Origin: Futiania mangrovi
Lineage (GTDB): Bacteria > Pseudomonadota > Alphaproteobacteria > Futianiales > Futianiaceae
DNA: 64,000 nucleotides
Assembly (NCBI RefSeq): GCF_024158125.1
Contig: NZ_JAMZFT010000001.1
Span: forward strand, 806,001 to 870,000
Direction of reading: 5' to 3'
This document shows, one piece after another, positions 56,684 to 64,000 of this stretch; the stretch's first letter is position 1; each line of letters opens with the position of its first letter. Below the pieces are notes generated by a model, which worked only from the letters and a program-made list of their open reading frames with translations, was not told where the DNA came from and made no database searches. The position numbers and the translations under genes are program-made.

Positions 56684-57719
56684 GGCGATGGCGGACGCTG
56701 GTATCTGGACGACCTATGGCTGGCCGCTCCTGGTGATCGTGGCGCAATGCCTTGCGCTCACCGTCGGGCTGCTCGTCTCGCTGGCGTTCCTGCTCTACGC
56801 CGACCGCAAGGTCTGGGCGGCGGTGCAGATGCGCCGGGGCCCGAACGTGGTCGGCCCCTTCGGCCTGCTGCAGTCGTTCGCCGACTTCATCAAGTTCATC
56901 GTCAAGGAAACGGTCGTGCCCGCGGGCGCGGACAAGATCGTGTTCCTAGCGGCACCGCTCATCACCTTCGTGCTGGCGCTGATCGGCTGGGCGGTGGTGC
57001 CGGTCGCGGACGGCTGGGTGATCTCCGACATCAATGTCGGCATTCTCTACCTCTTTGCGATCTCCTCGCTCGGCGTCTACGGCATCATCATGGGCGGCTG
57101 GGCGTCGAACTCGAAATACCCGTTCCTCGGCGGCCTGCGGTCGGCGGCGCAGATGGTCTCCTACGAGGTCTCCATCGGCTTCGTGATCGTGACCGTGCTG
57201 ATGGTTGTGGGCTCGCTCAACCTCTCCGACATCGTGCGCGCGCAGGAGGGATCCTGGGGCCTGTTCTCCTGGTTCTGGCTGCCGCTCTTCCCGATGTTCG
57301 TGGTGTTCTTCGTCTCGGCGCTGGCGGAAACGAACCGCCCGCCCTTCGACCTGCCGGAAGCGGAATCGGAACTCGTTGCCGGCTACCAGGTCGAGTATTC
57401 GTCCGTTCCCTACCTGCTCTTCATGATCGGCGAGTACATGAACATCGTGCTCATGTGCTCCATGCTGACGATCCTGTTCTTCGGCGGCTGGCTGCCGCCC
57501 GTTCCGGGGCTCGACTTCGTGCCGGGGATCGTCTGGTTCATCGTGAAGGTCTGCTTCTTCTTCTTCCTGTTCGCGATGGTGAAGGCGATCGTGCCGCGCT
57601 ACCGCTACGACCAGCTCATGCGGCTCGGCTGGAAGGTGTTCCTGCCCCTGTCGCTCGCCTGGGTGGCGGTGACGGCGGGCGTCCTCGTCGCGTTCGATCT
57701 CGCGCCGAAGCTCGGTTGA
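56676..57719 (+). CDS. nuoH: NADH-quinone oxidoreductase subunit H
   Basis: A 347-residue membrane subunit with eight or so helices that links the quinone chamber to the proton path. Conserved elements are [20 protein letters not shown], the acidic loop [26 protein letters not shown] and the [18 protein letters not shown] end. The ATG at 56676 overlaps nuoG; an ATG at 56688 is an alternative. nuoI follows after 13 bp. Confidence 0.96.
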   Translation: MGEAMADAGIWTTYGWPLLVIVAQCLALTVGLLVSLAFLLYADRKVWAAVQMRRGPNVVGPFGLLQSFADFIKFIVKETVVPAGADKIVFLAAPLITFVLALIGWAVVPVADGWVISDINVGILYLFAISSLGVYGIIMGGWASNSKYPFLGGLRSAAQMVSYEVSIGFVIVTVLMVVGSLNLSDIVRAQEGSWGLFSWFWLPLFPMFVVFFVSALAETNRPPFDLPEAESELVAGYQVEYSSVPYLLFMIGEYMNIVLMCSMLTILFFGGWLPPVPGLDFVPGIVWFIVKVCFFFFLFAMVKAIVPRYRYDQLMRLGWKVFLPLSLAWVAVTAGVLVAFDLAPKLG

Positions 57720-57732
57720 GGGAGGCATTGCC

Positions 57733-58221
57733 ATGACCAGCCTCGCACGCTCCGCACGCCAGTTCCTGCTGGCCGATTTCGTCGGCGGCTTCTTCCTGGG
57801 CCTGAAGTATTTCTTCAGGCCGAAGGCGACGCTCAACTATCCCTTCGAGAAGGGACCGCTGTCGCCGCGTTTCCGGGGCGAGCACGCGCTGCGCCGCTAT
57901 GCCAACGGCGAGGAACGCTGCATCGCCTGCAAGCTGTGCGAGGCGATCTGCCCGGCGCAGGCCATCACGATCGAGGCGGAGCCGCGCGCCGACGGCAGCC
58001 GCCGCACGACGCGCTACGACATCGACATGGTGAAGTGCATCTATTGCGGGTTCTGCCAGGAGGCGTGCCCGGTGGATGCGATCGTCGAGGGACCGAACTT
58101 CGAGTTTGCGACCGAGACGCGCGAGGAACTGCTCTACGACAAGGAGAAGCTGCTCGCCAACGGCGACCGGTGGGAGCGGGAGATCGCGAAGAATCTGGAA
58201 CTCGACGCGCCCTATCGCTAA
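57733..58221 (+). CDS. nuoI: NADH-quinone oxidoreductase subunit I (two [4Fe-4S] clusters)
   Basis: A 162-residue ferredoxin-like subunit carrying clusters N6a and N6b. The two motifs are [16 protein letters not shown] and [16 protein letters not shown]. An amphipathic N-terminal helix (about 5-30) anchors it to the membrane arm. It has the length of the mitochondrial-type subunit. A 135-bp gap with no recognisable gene separates it from nuoJ. Confidence 0.97.
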   Translation: MTSLARSARQFLLADFVGGFFLGLKYFFRPKATLNYPFEKGPLSPRFRGEHALRRYANGEERCIACKLCEAICPAQAITIEAEPRADGSRRTTRYDIDMVKCIYCGFCQEACPVDAIVEGPNFEFATETREELLYDKEKLLANGDRWEREIAKNLELDAPYR

Positions 58222-58356
58222 AAGGGCGGCGCCTCGCGGGGGCGGGGTTCCAGGGACGAGGGAGAGGGCGGGCGCTCGTTTGCGCCGGCCCGACATGAAC
58301 GTGTTTCGGGCGCGGGATGCCGTGCCCGCCGGGACGCATCTGAGGGGGCAACCCGC

Positions 58357-58968
58357 ATGATCGAGGCGCTGGCCTTCTATCTCTTCTCCGGAATCGCCGT
58401 GGCCGCGGGCCTGATGGTGATCGCGGCGCGCAACCCCGTGCACTCGGTGCTGTTCCTGATCCTCGCCTTCTTCAACTCGGCGGGGCTCTTCGTCCTCCTG
58501 GGGGCGGAGTTCCTGGCGATGATCCTGGTCGTCGTCTATGTCGGCGCGGTCGCGGTGCTGTTCCTGTTCGTCGTGATGATGCTCGACGTCGACTTCGCGC
58601 GGCTGCGCCAGGGCTTCCTGAACTATCTGCCCATCGGCGCGACCATCGGCCTGATCCTGCTGATCGAGATCCTGCTTGTGGTGGGCGGCTGGGCCATCGC
58701 GCCGGAGGCGGTGGGCCAGGCGGCCGCGCCCATCCCGGATCCGTCGCAGATCACCAACACGCACGCGCTCGGCCTCGTGCTCTACACGCGCTACGCCTAC
58801 TTCTTCCAGGCCGCGGGCGTGATCCTGCTGATCGCGATGATCGGGGCGATCGTGCTGACGCTGCGCCACCGCGAGGGGGTGCGCCGGCAGAACATCTCGG
58901 TGCAGGTCCTGCGCCGCCGGGAAGAGGCGGTCGAGCTGAAGAACATCAAGCCCGGCCAGGGGATCTGA
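58357..58968 (+). CDS. nuoJ: NADH-quinone oxidoreductase subunit J
   Basis: A 203-residue membrane subunit with five hydrophobic helices. It includes the pi-bulge helix region [19 protein letters not shown], which moves as complex I turns over. The C-terminal 35 residues are charged and cytoplasmic. It starts after a 135-bp gap, the widest inside the operon, with a GAGGGGGC site upstream, and is followed by nuoK after 13 bp. Confidence 0.96.
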   Translation: MIEALAFYLFSGIAVAAGLMVIAARNPVHSVLFLILAFFNSAGLFVLLGAEFLAMILVVVYVGAVAVLFLFVVMMLDVDFARLRQGFLNYLPIGATIGLILLIEILLVVGGWAIAPEAVGQAAAPIPDPSQITNTHALGLVLYTRYAYFFQAAGVILLIAMIGAIVLTLRHREGVRRQNISVQVLRRREEAVELKNIKPGQGI

Positions 58969-58981
58969 GGGGGACTATCGG

Positions 58982-59290
58982 ATGGAAATCGGACTGGGCC
59001 ACTATCTGACGGTCGCCGGGATCCTGTTCACGCTGGGCATCTTCGGCATCTTCCTGAACCGGAAGAACGTGATCGTCATCCTGATGTCGATCGAGCTGAT
59101 GCTGCTGGCGGTGAACATCAACCTCGTGGCCTTCTCGGCCTTCCTGAACGATCTCGTCGGGCAGGTGTTCGCGCTGTTCGTGCTGACGGTCGCAGCCGCC
59201 GAGGCAGCGATCGGGCTTGCGATCCTCGTCACCTATTTCCGCAACCGCGGCACGATCGCCGTGGCCGACATCAATCTGATGAAGGGCTGA
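58982..59290 (+). CDS. nuoK: NADH-quinone oxidoreductase subunit K
   Basis: A 102-residue membrane subunit with three helices and the two buried Glu residues needed for proton pumping (in [15 protein letters not shown] and [11 protein letters not shown]). Its length is standard. It sits between nuoJ and nuoL with 7 bp to the next start. Confidence 0.97.
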   Translation: MEIGLGHYLTVAGILFTLGIFGIFLNRKNVIVILMSIELMLLAVNINLVAFSAFLNDLVGQVFALFVLTVAAAEAAIGLAILVTYFRNRGTIAVADINLMKG

Positions 59291-59297
59291 GGCGGGC

Positions 59298-61247
59298 ATG
59301 TACTCTCTCATCGTATTCCTGCCGCTCGTCGGGGCCATCGTCGCGGGGCTGTTCGGCCGGCTGATCGGCGACCGTGCGGCCATGGGCGTGACCACAGGCG
59401 GCGTGATCGTCTCCGCGGTGCTTTCGGCCGTCGCCTTCTTCACGGTGCCGGGGGGCGAGACGCAGATCGTGCCCGTCCTGCCCTGGATCGCGTCGGGCGA
59501 GTTCGTGGTGGACTGGAGCCTGCGGATCGACACGTTGACGGCGGTCATGCTGATCGTGGTCAACGGGGTCTCGGCGCTCGTCCACGTCTACTCCATCGGC
59601 TACATGAGCCACGACCCCCACCGGGCACGGTTCTTCGCCTATCTGTCGCTCTTCACCTTCGCCATGCTGATGCTGGTGACGGCGAACAATCTGCTGCAGA
59701 TGTTCTTCGGCTGGGAGGGCGTGGGCCTCGCGTCCTACCTGCTGATCGGTTTCTGGTACACGCGGCCCTCGGCCAACGCGGCCGCCATGAAGGCCTTCAT
59801 CGTCAACCGGGTCGGCGACTTCGGCTACGCGCTCGGCATCATGGCGATCTTCTTCATGTTCGGGTCGATCGAGTTCGACGCGATCTTCGCTGCCGCTCCA
59901 GACATGGCGGATGCGACCTTCACCTTCCTGTGGATGGAGGTGCACGCGCTCACCGCGATCTGCGTGCTGCTGTTCATCGGCGCGATGGGCAAGTCGGCGC
60001 AGCTTTTCCTGCACACCTGGCTGCCGGACGCGATGGAGGGCCCGACGCCCGTCTCCGCGCTGATCCATGCCGCGACCATGGTGACCGCGGGCGTGTTCCT
60101 CGTCTGCCGCATGTCGCCGCTGTTCGAGATGGCGCCCTACGCGCTGGCGATGGTCGCCTTCATCGGGGCGACGACGGCGTTCTTCGCGGCGACCATCGGC
60201 CTCGTGCAGAACGACATCAAGCGGGTGATCGCCTATTCGACCTGCTCGCAGCTCGGCTACATGTTCTTCGCCGCGGGCGTTGGCGCCTACCAGGCGGCGA
60301 TGTTCCACCTGTTCACGCACGCCTTCTTCAAGGCGTTGCTGTTCCTGTGCGCGGGCTCGGTGATCCACGCCCTGCACGACGAGCAGGACATGCGCCGGAT
60401 GGGCGGCATGCGGAAGGTCATTCCGCACACTTTCTGGCTGATGGTGATCGGCACGGTGGCGCTGACGGGTATCGGTATTCCGGGCACGCCCATCGGCCTT
60501 TCGGGCTTCTTCTCGAAGGACATGATCGTCGAGGTGGCGTACGCGAGCGAGAACGCCTTCGCCAACTATGCCTTCTGGCTGGGGGTGATCGGCGCGGGCT
60601 TCACGTCCTTCTATTCGTGGCGCCTGATTTTCATGACCTTCTTCGGGGAGTACCGGGGCGACCCGCACGCCATGGAGAAGGCGCACGAAAGTCCGGCCGT
60701 CATGCTTGTGCCGCTCTACATCCTTGCGGTCGGCTCGGTCCTGGCGGGCGGGCTGTTCTGGGGCCGCTTCGTCGGCGTTGAGGAGCAGGTGCACCACTTC
60801 TGGAACGCGGCGATCGCGGGCGGGCTGGAGGTGCTGGAGGCAGCGCACCACGTGCCCTTCTGGGTGAAGGCCGCGCCGTTCGTGGCGACGATGATCGGGC
60901 TCGCGCTCTCCTGGCAGTTCTATATCCGCAAGCCGGAGATCCCGGTGCGCCTCGCGCGCGAGCAGGACATTCTCTACCGCTTCCTGCTCAACAAGTGGTA
61001 CTTCGACGAGATCTATGACGCGCTGATCGTGCGCCCGGCGCTCTGCCTCGGCCGGCTGCTCTGGAAGGGCGGCGACGGGCGGATCATCGACGGGACGATC
61101 GACGGTATCTCGATGCGGATCGTGCCCTACATCACCGGCCGCGCGGTCCGGCTGCAATCGGGTTACGTCTACCACTACGCCTTCGCCATGCTGATCGGGG
61201 TTGCCGTGCTCGTCAGCTTCTTCCTCATGACCTCGGGAGGCCACTGA
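59298..61247 (+). CDS. nuoL: NADH-quinone oxidoreductase subunit L (antiporter-like)
   Basis: A 649-residue distal membrane subunit with about sixteen helices, related to Mrp-type Na+/H+ antiporters. Conserved are the [17 protein letters not shown] segment with its pumping Glu, the Lys-containing [25 protein letters not shown] and the broken-helix [16 protein letters not shown] region. The C-terminal part forms the long lateral helix along the membrane arm. The stop overlaps the nuoM start by one base. Confidence 0.97.
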   Translation: MYSLIVFLPLVGAIVAGLFGRLIGDRAAMGVTTGGVIVSAVLSAVAFFTVPGGETQIVPVLPWIASGEFVVDWSLRIDTLTAVMLIVVNGVSALVHVYSIGYMSHDPHRARFFAYLSLFTFAMLMLVTANNLLQMFFGWEGVGLASYLLIGFWYTRPSANAAAMKAFIVNRVGDFGYALGIMAIFFMFGSIEFDAIFAAAPDMADATFTFLWMEVHALTAICVLLFIGAMGKSAQLFLHTWLPDAMEGPTPVSALIHAATMVTAGVFLVCRMSPLFEMAPYALAMVAFIGATTAFFAATIGLVQNDIKRVIAYSTCSQLGYMFFAAGVGAYQAAMFHLFTHAFFKALLFLCAGSVIHALHDEQDMRRMGGMRKVIPHTFWLMVIGTVALTGIGIPGTPIGLSGFFSKDMIVEVAYASENAFANYAFWLGVIGAGFTSFYSWRLIFMTFFGEYRGDPHAMEKAHESPAVMLVPLYILAVGSVLAGGLFWGRFVGVEEQVHHFWNAAIAGGLEVLEAAHHVPFWVKAAPFVATMIGLALSWQFYIRKPEIPVRLAREQDILYRFLLNKWYFDEIYDALIVRPALCLGRLLWKGGDGRIIDGTIDGISMRIVPYITGRAVRLQSGYVYHYAFAMLIGVAVLVSFFLMTSGGH

Positions 61248-62776
61248 TGGGCATGGGGCTTCTGACCCTCACCACGTTCCTGCCGCTGCTGGGGGCGCTG
61301 ATAATCCTCCTGATCCGCTCCAATGACCCGGAGCAGGAGCGGCGGAACATCCGCAACATGGCGTTGTGGACGACGGTGGCGACCTTCATCGCCTCGCTGT
61401 TCGTGTGGCGGGCGTTCGATCCGGCCAACCCGGGCTTCCAGCTTGTCGAGGAGAGCGCCTGGCTGGGCGAGACGATCCGCTACAAGATGGGCGTGGACGG
61501 CATCTCGATCCTGTTCGTGCTGCTGACGACCTTCCTCATGCCGCTGTGCATCCTGGCCAGCTGGGAGGTGAAGAAGCGCGTCAAGGAATACATGATCGCC
61601 TTCCTCGTGCTGGAGACGCTGATGCTCGGCGTGTTCTGCGCGCTGGACCTCATGCTGTTCTACCTGTTCTTCGAGGGCGGCCTCATCCCGATGTTCCTCA
61701 TCATCGGCATCTGGGGCGGCGCGCGGCGCATCTACGCGAGCTTCAAGTTCTTTCTCTACACGCTGCTCGGCTCCGTCCTGATGCTGGTCGCGCTGATCGC
61801 GATGTACTGGGACGCAGGGACGACCGACATCCCGACGCTGATGGCGCACGGCTTCGATCCGCGCTGGCAGGTCTGGCTGTGGCTGGCGTTCTTCGCGTCC
61901 TTCGCGGTGAAGATGCCGATGTGGCCGGTGCACACCTGGCTTCCCGACGCGCACGTCGAGGCGCCGACCGCGGGCTCGGTCATCCTGGCGGCGATCCTGC
62001 TTAAGATGGGCGGCTACGGCTTCCTGCGCTTCTCGATCCCTATGTTCCCCGTTGCGACGGAGATGTTCGCGCCGATGGTCTTCGCGCTGTCGGTAGTGGC
62101 GATCGTCTACACCTCGCTGGTGGCGATCGTGCAGCAGGACATGAAGAAGCTGATCGCCTATTCCTCGGTCGCGCACATGGGCTACGTGACCATGGGTCTG
62201 TTTGCGCTGAACGTGCAGGGCCTGCAGGGCGGCATCTTCCAGATGATCAGCCACGGCATCGTGTCGGGCGCGCTGTTCCTCTGCGTGGGCGTCGTCTACG
62301 ACCGGATGCACACGCGCGAGATCTCGGCCTATGGCGGCCTCGTGCAGCGGATGCCGGTCTATGCGGCCGTGTTCATGCTGTTCACGATGGCCAATGTCGG
62401 CCTGCCGGGGACGAGCGGTTTCGTGGGTGAGTTCCTGACGCTGCTGGGCGTCTTCCAGGTCAACACCTGGGTTGCGGCGCTCGCGGCCACCGGCGTGATC
62501 CTTTCGGCGGGCTATGCGCTGTGGCTCTACCGGCAGGTGGTGTTCGGCGCGCTGACCAAGGACACGCTGAAGGCCATCACCGACATGAACGGGCGGGAGG
62601 TGCTGACCTTCGCCCCGCTGGTGGCGCTCACCATCCTGTTCGGCGTCTACCCGATGCCGGTGCTCGATGCGTGTGCGGCCGCCGTCGACCAGCTTGTCGC
62701 CAATTACGAGCAGGCGATCACCGCCTATCACGCCGGCGCCGGCGGGCAGTCGCTCGCCGCGCTCGTGCTGCGCTGA
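61247..62776 (+). CDS. nuoM: NADH-quinone oxidoreductase subunit M (antiporter-like)
   Basis: A 509-residue membrane subunit with about fourteen helices. It shares the antiporter core with NuoL and NuoN: a Glu in [18 protein letters not shown], a Lys in [25 protein letters not shown] and a further broken helix [17 protein letters not shown]. It starts one base inside the nuoL stop and ends 15 bp before nuoN. Confidence 0.97.
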   Translation: MGMGLLTLTTFLPLLGALIILLIRSNDPEQERRNIRNMALWTTVATFIASLFVWRAFDPANPGFQLVEESAWLGETIRYKMGVDGISILFVLLTTFLMPLCILASWEVKKRVKEYMIAFLVLETLMLGVFCALDLMLFYLFFEGGLIPMFLIIGIWGGARRIYASFKFFLYTLLGSVLMLVALIAMYWDAGTTDIPTLMAHGFDPRWQVWLWLAFFASFAVKMPMWPVHTWLPDAHVEAPTAGSVILAAILLKMGGYGFLRFSIPMFPVATEMFAPMVFALSVVAIVYTSLVAIVQQDMKKLIAYSSVAHMGYVTMGLFALNVQGLQGGIFQMISHGIVSGALFLCVGVVYDRMHTREISAYGGLVQRMPVYAAVFMLFTMANVGLPGTSGFVGEFLTLLGVFQVNTWVAALAATGVILSAGYALWLYRQVVFGALTKDTLKAITDMNGREVLTFAPLVALTILFGVYPMPVLDACAAAVDQLVANYEQAITAYHAGAGGQSLAALVLR

Positions 62777-62791
62777 GGGGGAGGAGTACCC

Positions 62792-64000
62792 ATGGATCCC
62801 GCGACCTTCGTCTTCGCGCTGCCCGAGATCGTGCTGGCGCTGGGCGCGATGGCGCTGCTGATGGTCGGCACCTTCCGGGGGGAGGGGTCGGCGCGCTTCG
62901 TCGGCATCCTGGCCGTGGCGCTGGTAATCGTGGCGCTGGTGATCACCCTGTCGCTGCAGGGCACCGCCAGCGTGTTCGACGGCGCCTTCACGGTCGACGG
63001 CTTCACCCGTTTCGTGAAGGCGCTGATCCTGATCGGCGTCATCGGCTCCATCGTGATGATGCTGGGCGAGATGCAGTCGGACAGCGGCCTCAACCGGTTC
63101 GAGATGCCGGTGCTGCTGGTTCTGGCCACGCTCGGCATGTGCATGATGGTGTCGGCGGGCGACCTGATCGCGATCTACCTCGGTCTCGAACTGCAAAGTC
63201 TGGCGCTCTACGTGATCGCGGCGCTGAAGCGCGATAGCGCGCGGGCGAGCGAGGCGGGCCTGAAGTACTTCGTCCTCGGCGCGCTGTCGTCCGGCATGCT
63301 GCTCTATGGCATGACGCTGATCTACGGCTTTACCGGCACCGTCTCGTTCGAGGGGATCGCTGCGCACGTGGCGGCGAACGGGTCTGGCCTCGGCCTGCTG
63401 GTGGGCCTCGTGTTCCTCACCGCGGGTCTTGCCTTCAAGGTTTCCGCCGTGCCCTTCCACATGTGGACGCCGGACGTCTACGAGGGGGCGCCGACCCCGG
63501 TCACCGCCTTCCTGGCGGCGGCCCCCAAGGTTGCGGCGCTCGCGCTCTTCGTGCGCGCGGTGATCGAGCCGTTTGCCGAGATCACGGGTGACTGGCGGCA
63601 GATCCTGAGCTTCCTTGCCGTTGCCTCCATGCTGCTCGGCTCCTTCGCGGCGATCGGCCAGACGAGCCTTAAGCGCCTGATGGCCTATTCCTCGATCGGC
63701 CACATGGGCTTCGCGCTGGTCGGCCTCGCGGCGGGCACGGTGGCGGGCGTGCAGGGCGTGCTGATCTACGCGACGATCTATCTCGCCATGACGCTCGGCA
63801 CCTTCGCGGTGCTGCTGGCCATGCGCCGTCCGGAAGGCCCGGTCGACACCATCGCCGACCTCGCGGGTCTCGCCCGCACCCGCCCCCTGATGGCGCTTGC
63901 GCTCGGCATCCTTATGTTCTCGCTGGCGGGTATCCCGCCGCTCGCGGGCTTCTTTGCGAAGTTCTACGTCTTTGCGGCGGCGGTGGAGCAGGGGCTCTAC
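62792..64000 (+). CDS. nuoN: NADH-quinone oxidoreductase subunit N (cut by the window edge)
   Basis: The first 403 residues of the third antiporter-like subunit; the gene runs off the right edge without a stop. Seen are [19 protein letters not shown] with the conserved Glu, the Lys in [26 protein letters not shown] and [19 protein letters not shown] full NuoN is about 480 residues, so roughly 80 are missing. A GGGGGAGGAG site precedes the ATG. Confidence 0.95.
   Translation, partial: MDPATFVFALPEIVLALGAMALLMVGTFRGEGSARFVGILAVALVIVALVITLSLQGTASVFDGAFTVDGFTRFVKALILIGVIGSIVMMLGEMQSDSGLNRFEMPVLLVLATLGMCMMVSAGDLIAIYLGLELQSLALYVIAALKRDSARASEAGLKYFVLGALSSGMLLYGMTLIYGFTGTVSFEGIAAHVAANGSGLGLLVGLVFLTAGLAFKVSAVPFHMWTPDVYEGAPTPVTAFLAAAPKVAALALFVRAVIEPFAEITGDWRQILSFLAVASMLLGSFAAIGQTSLKRLMAYSSIGHMGFALVGLAAGTVAGVQGVLIYATIYLAMTLGTFAVLLAMRRPEGPVDTIADLAGLARTRPLMALALGILMFSLAGIPPLAGFFAKFYVFAAAVEQGLY

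Noticed and set aside
59271-61244. 657-codon minus-strand frame opposite nuoL
   Set aside because: Same antisense composition artefact; NuoL is intact and overlaps its neighbours in operon fashion.
61175-63703. 842-codon minus-strand frame opposite nuoM and nuoN
   Set aside because: Composition is His/Arg/Gln-rich low complexity, the mirror image of membrane-protein codons; nuoM and nuoN are unmistakable on the plus strand.

Overview
The window is a GC-rich (roughly two-thirds G+C), densely coded stretch of a bacterial chromosome. It most likely belongs to an alphaproteobacterium. The evidence is a type I glutamine synthetase next to a PII gene and a bifunctional NAD(P)HX repair gene, the run trigger factor - clpP - clpX - lon - HU - tRNA - complex I, separate nuoC and nuoD genes, an NuoE with a long C-terminal extension, and many hybrid or unorthodox signalling proteins. 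I cannot fix the order or genus. I see no insertion sequence, prophage, CRISPR array or plasmid gene. The right edge cuts nuoN.

Layout. 1-6 kb: a stand-alone receiver, an XRE-receiver fusion, a large multi-PAS hybrid histidine kinase and a membrane permease. 6-12.5 kb: an LpxR-like outer-membrane protein, then a leftward cluster of methanethiol oxidase, SCO copper chaperone, truncated hemoglobin and PAS-adenylate cyclase. A winged-helix/TPR regulator diverges from this cluster, and an 11-bp-period repeat lies between them. 12.5-15.6 kb: a small ORF, a winged-helix/alpha-beta-hydrolase fusion, and an NfeD/SPFH membrane pair. 15.7-21 kb: a seven-gene leftward operon with a polyamine-type ABC transporter and a three-subunit cobalt nitrile-hydratase-family enzyme whose gene order and active-site Arg point to thiocyanate hydrolase. 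Two mirrored operator-like sites lie upstream.

21-36 kb: TamA/TamB, an enoyl-CoA hydratase/isomerase, a diguanylate cyclase, an RhlE-like helicase, a hydrolase, two lipoproteins and ParE. 36-40 kb: glnB-glnA, with a clear sigma-54 promoter before glnB, diverging from nnr. 40-47 kb: tRNA-Leu, trigger factor with a His-Asp repeat, ClpP, ClpX, Lon, HU and tRNA-Val. 47-49 kb: an NAD-dependent reductase, a PEP-CTERM-like secreted protein and tRNA-Asp. 49.4-64 kb: nuoABCDEFGHIJKLMN, encoding respiratory complex I.

The accessory part (about 7-21 kb) carries the main novelty. It holds two sulfur/nitrogen one-carbon degradation modules, for methanethiol and a thiocyanate- or nitrile-like compound. 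One is directly linked to a heme protein and a cyclic-nucleotide-producing enzyme. The working hypothesis is that methanethiol oxidation, which consumes O2 and releases H2S and H2O2, is coupled through the globin to cAMP signalling.
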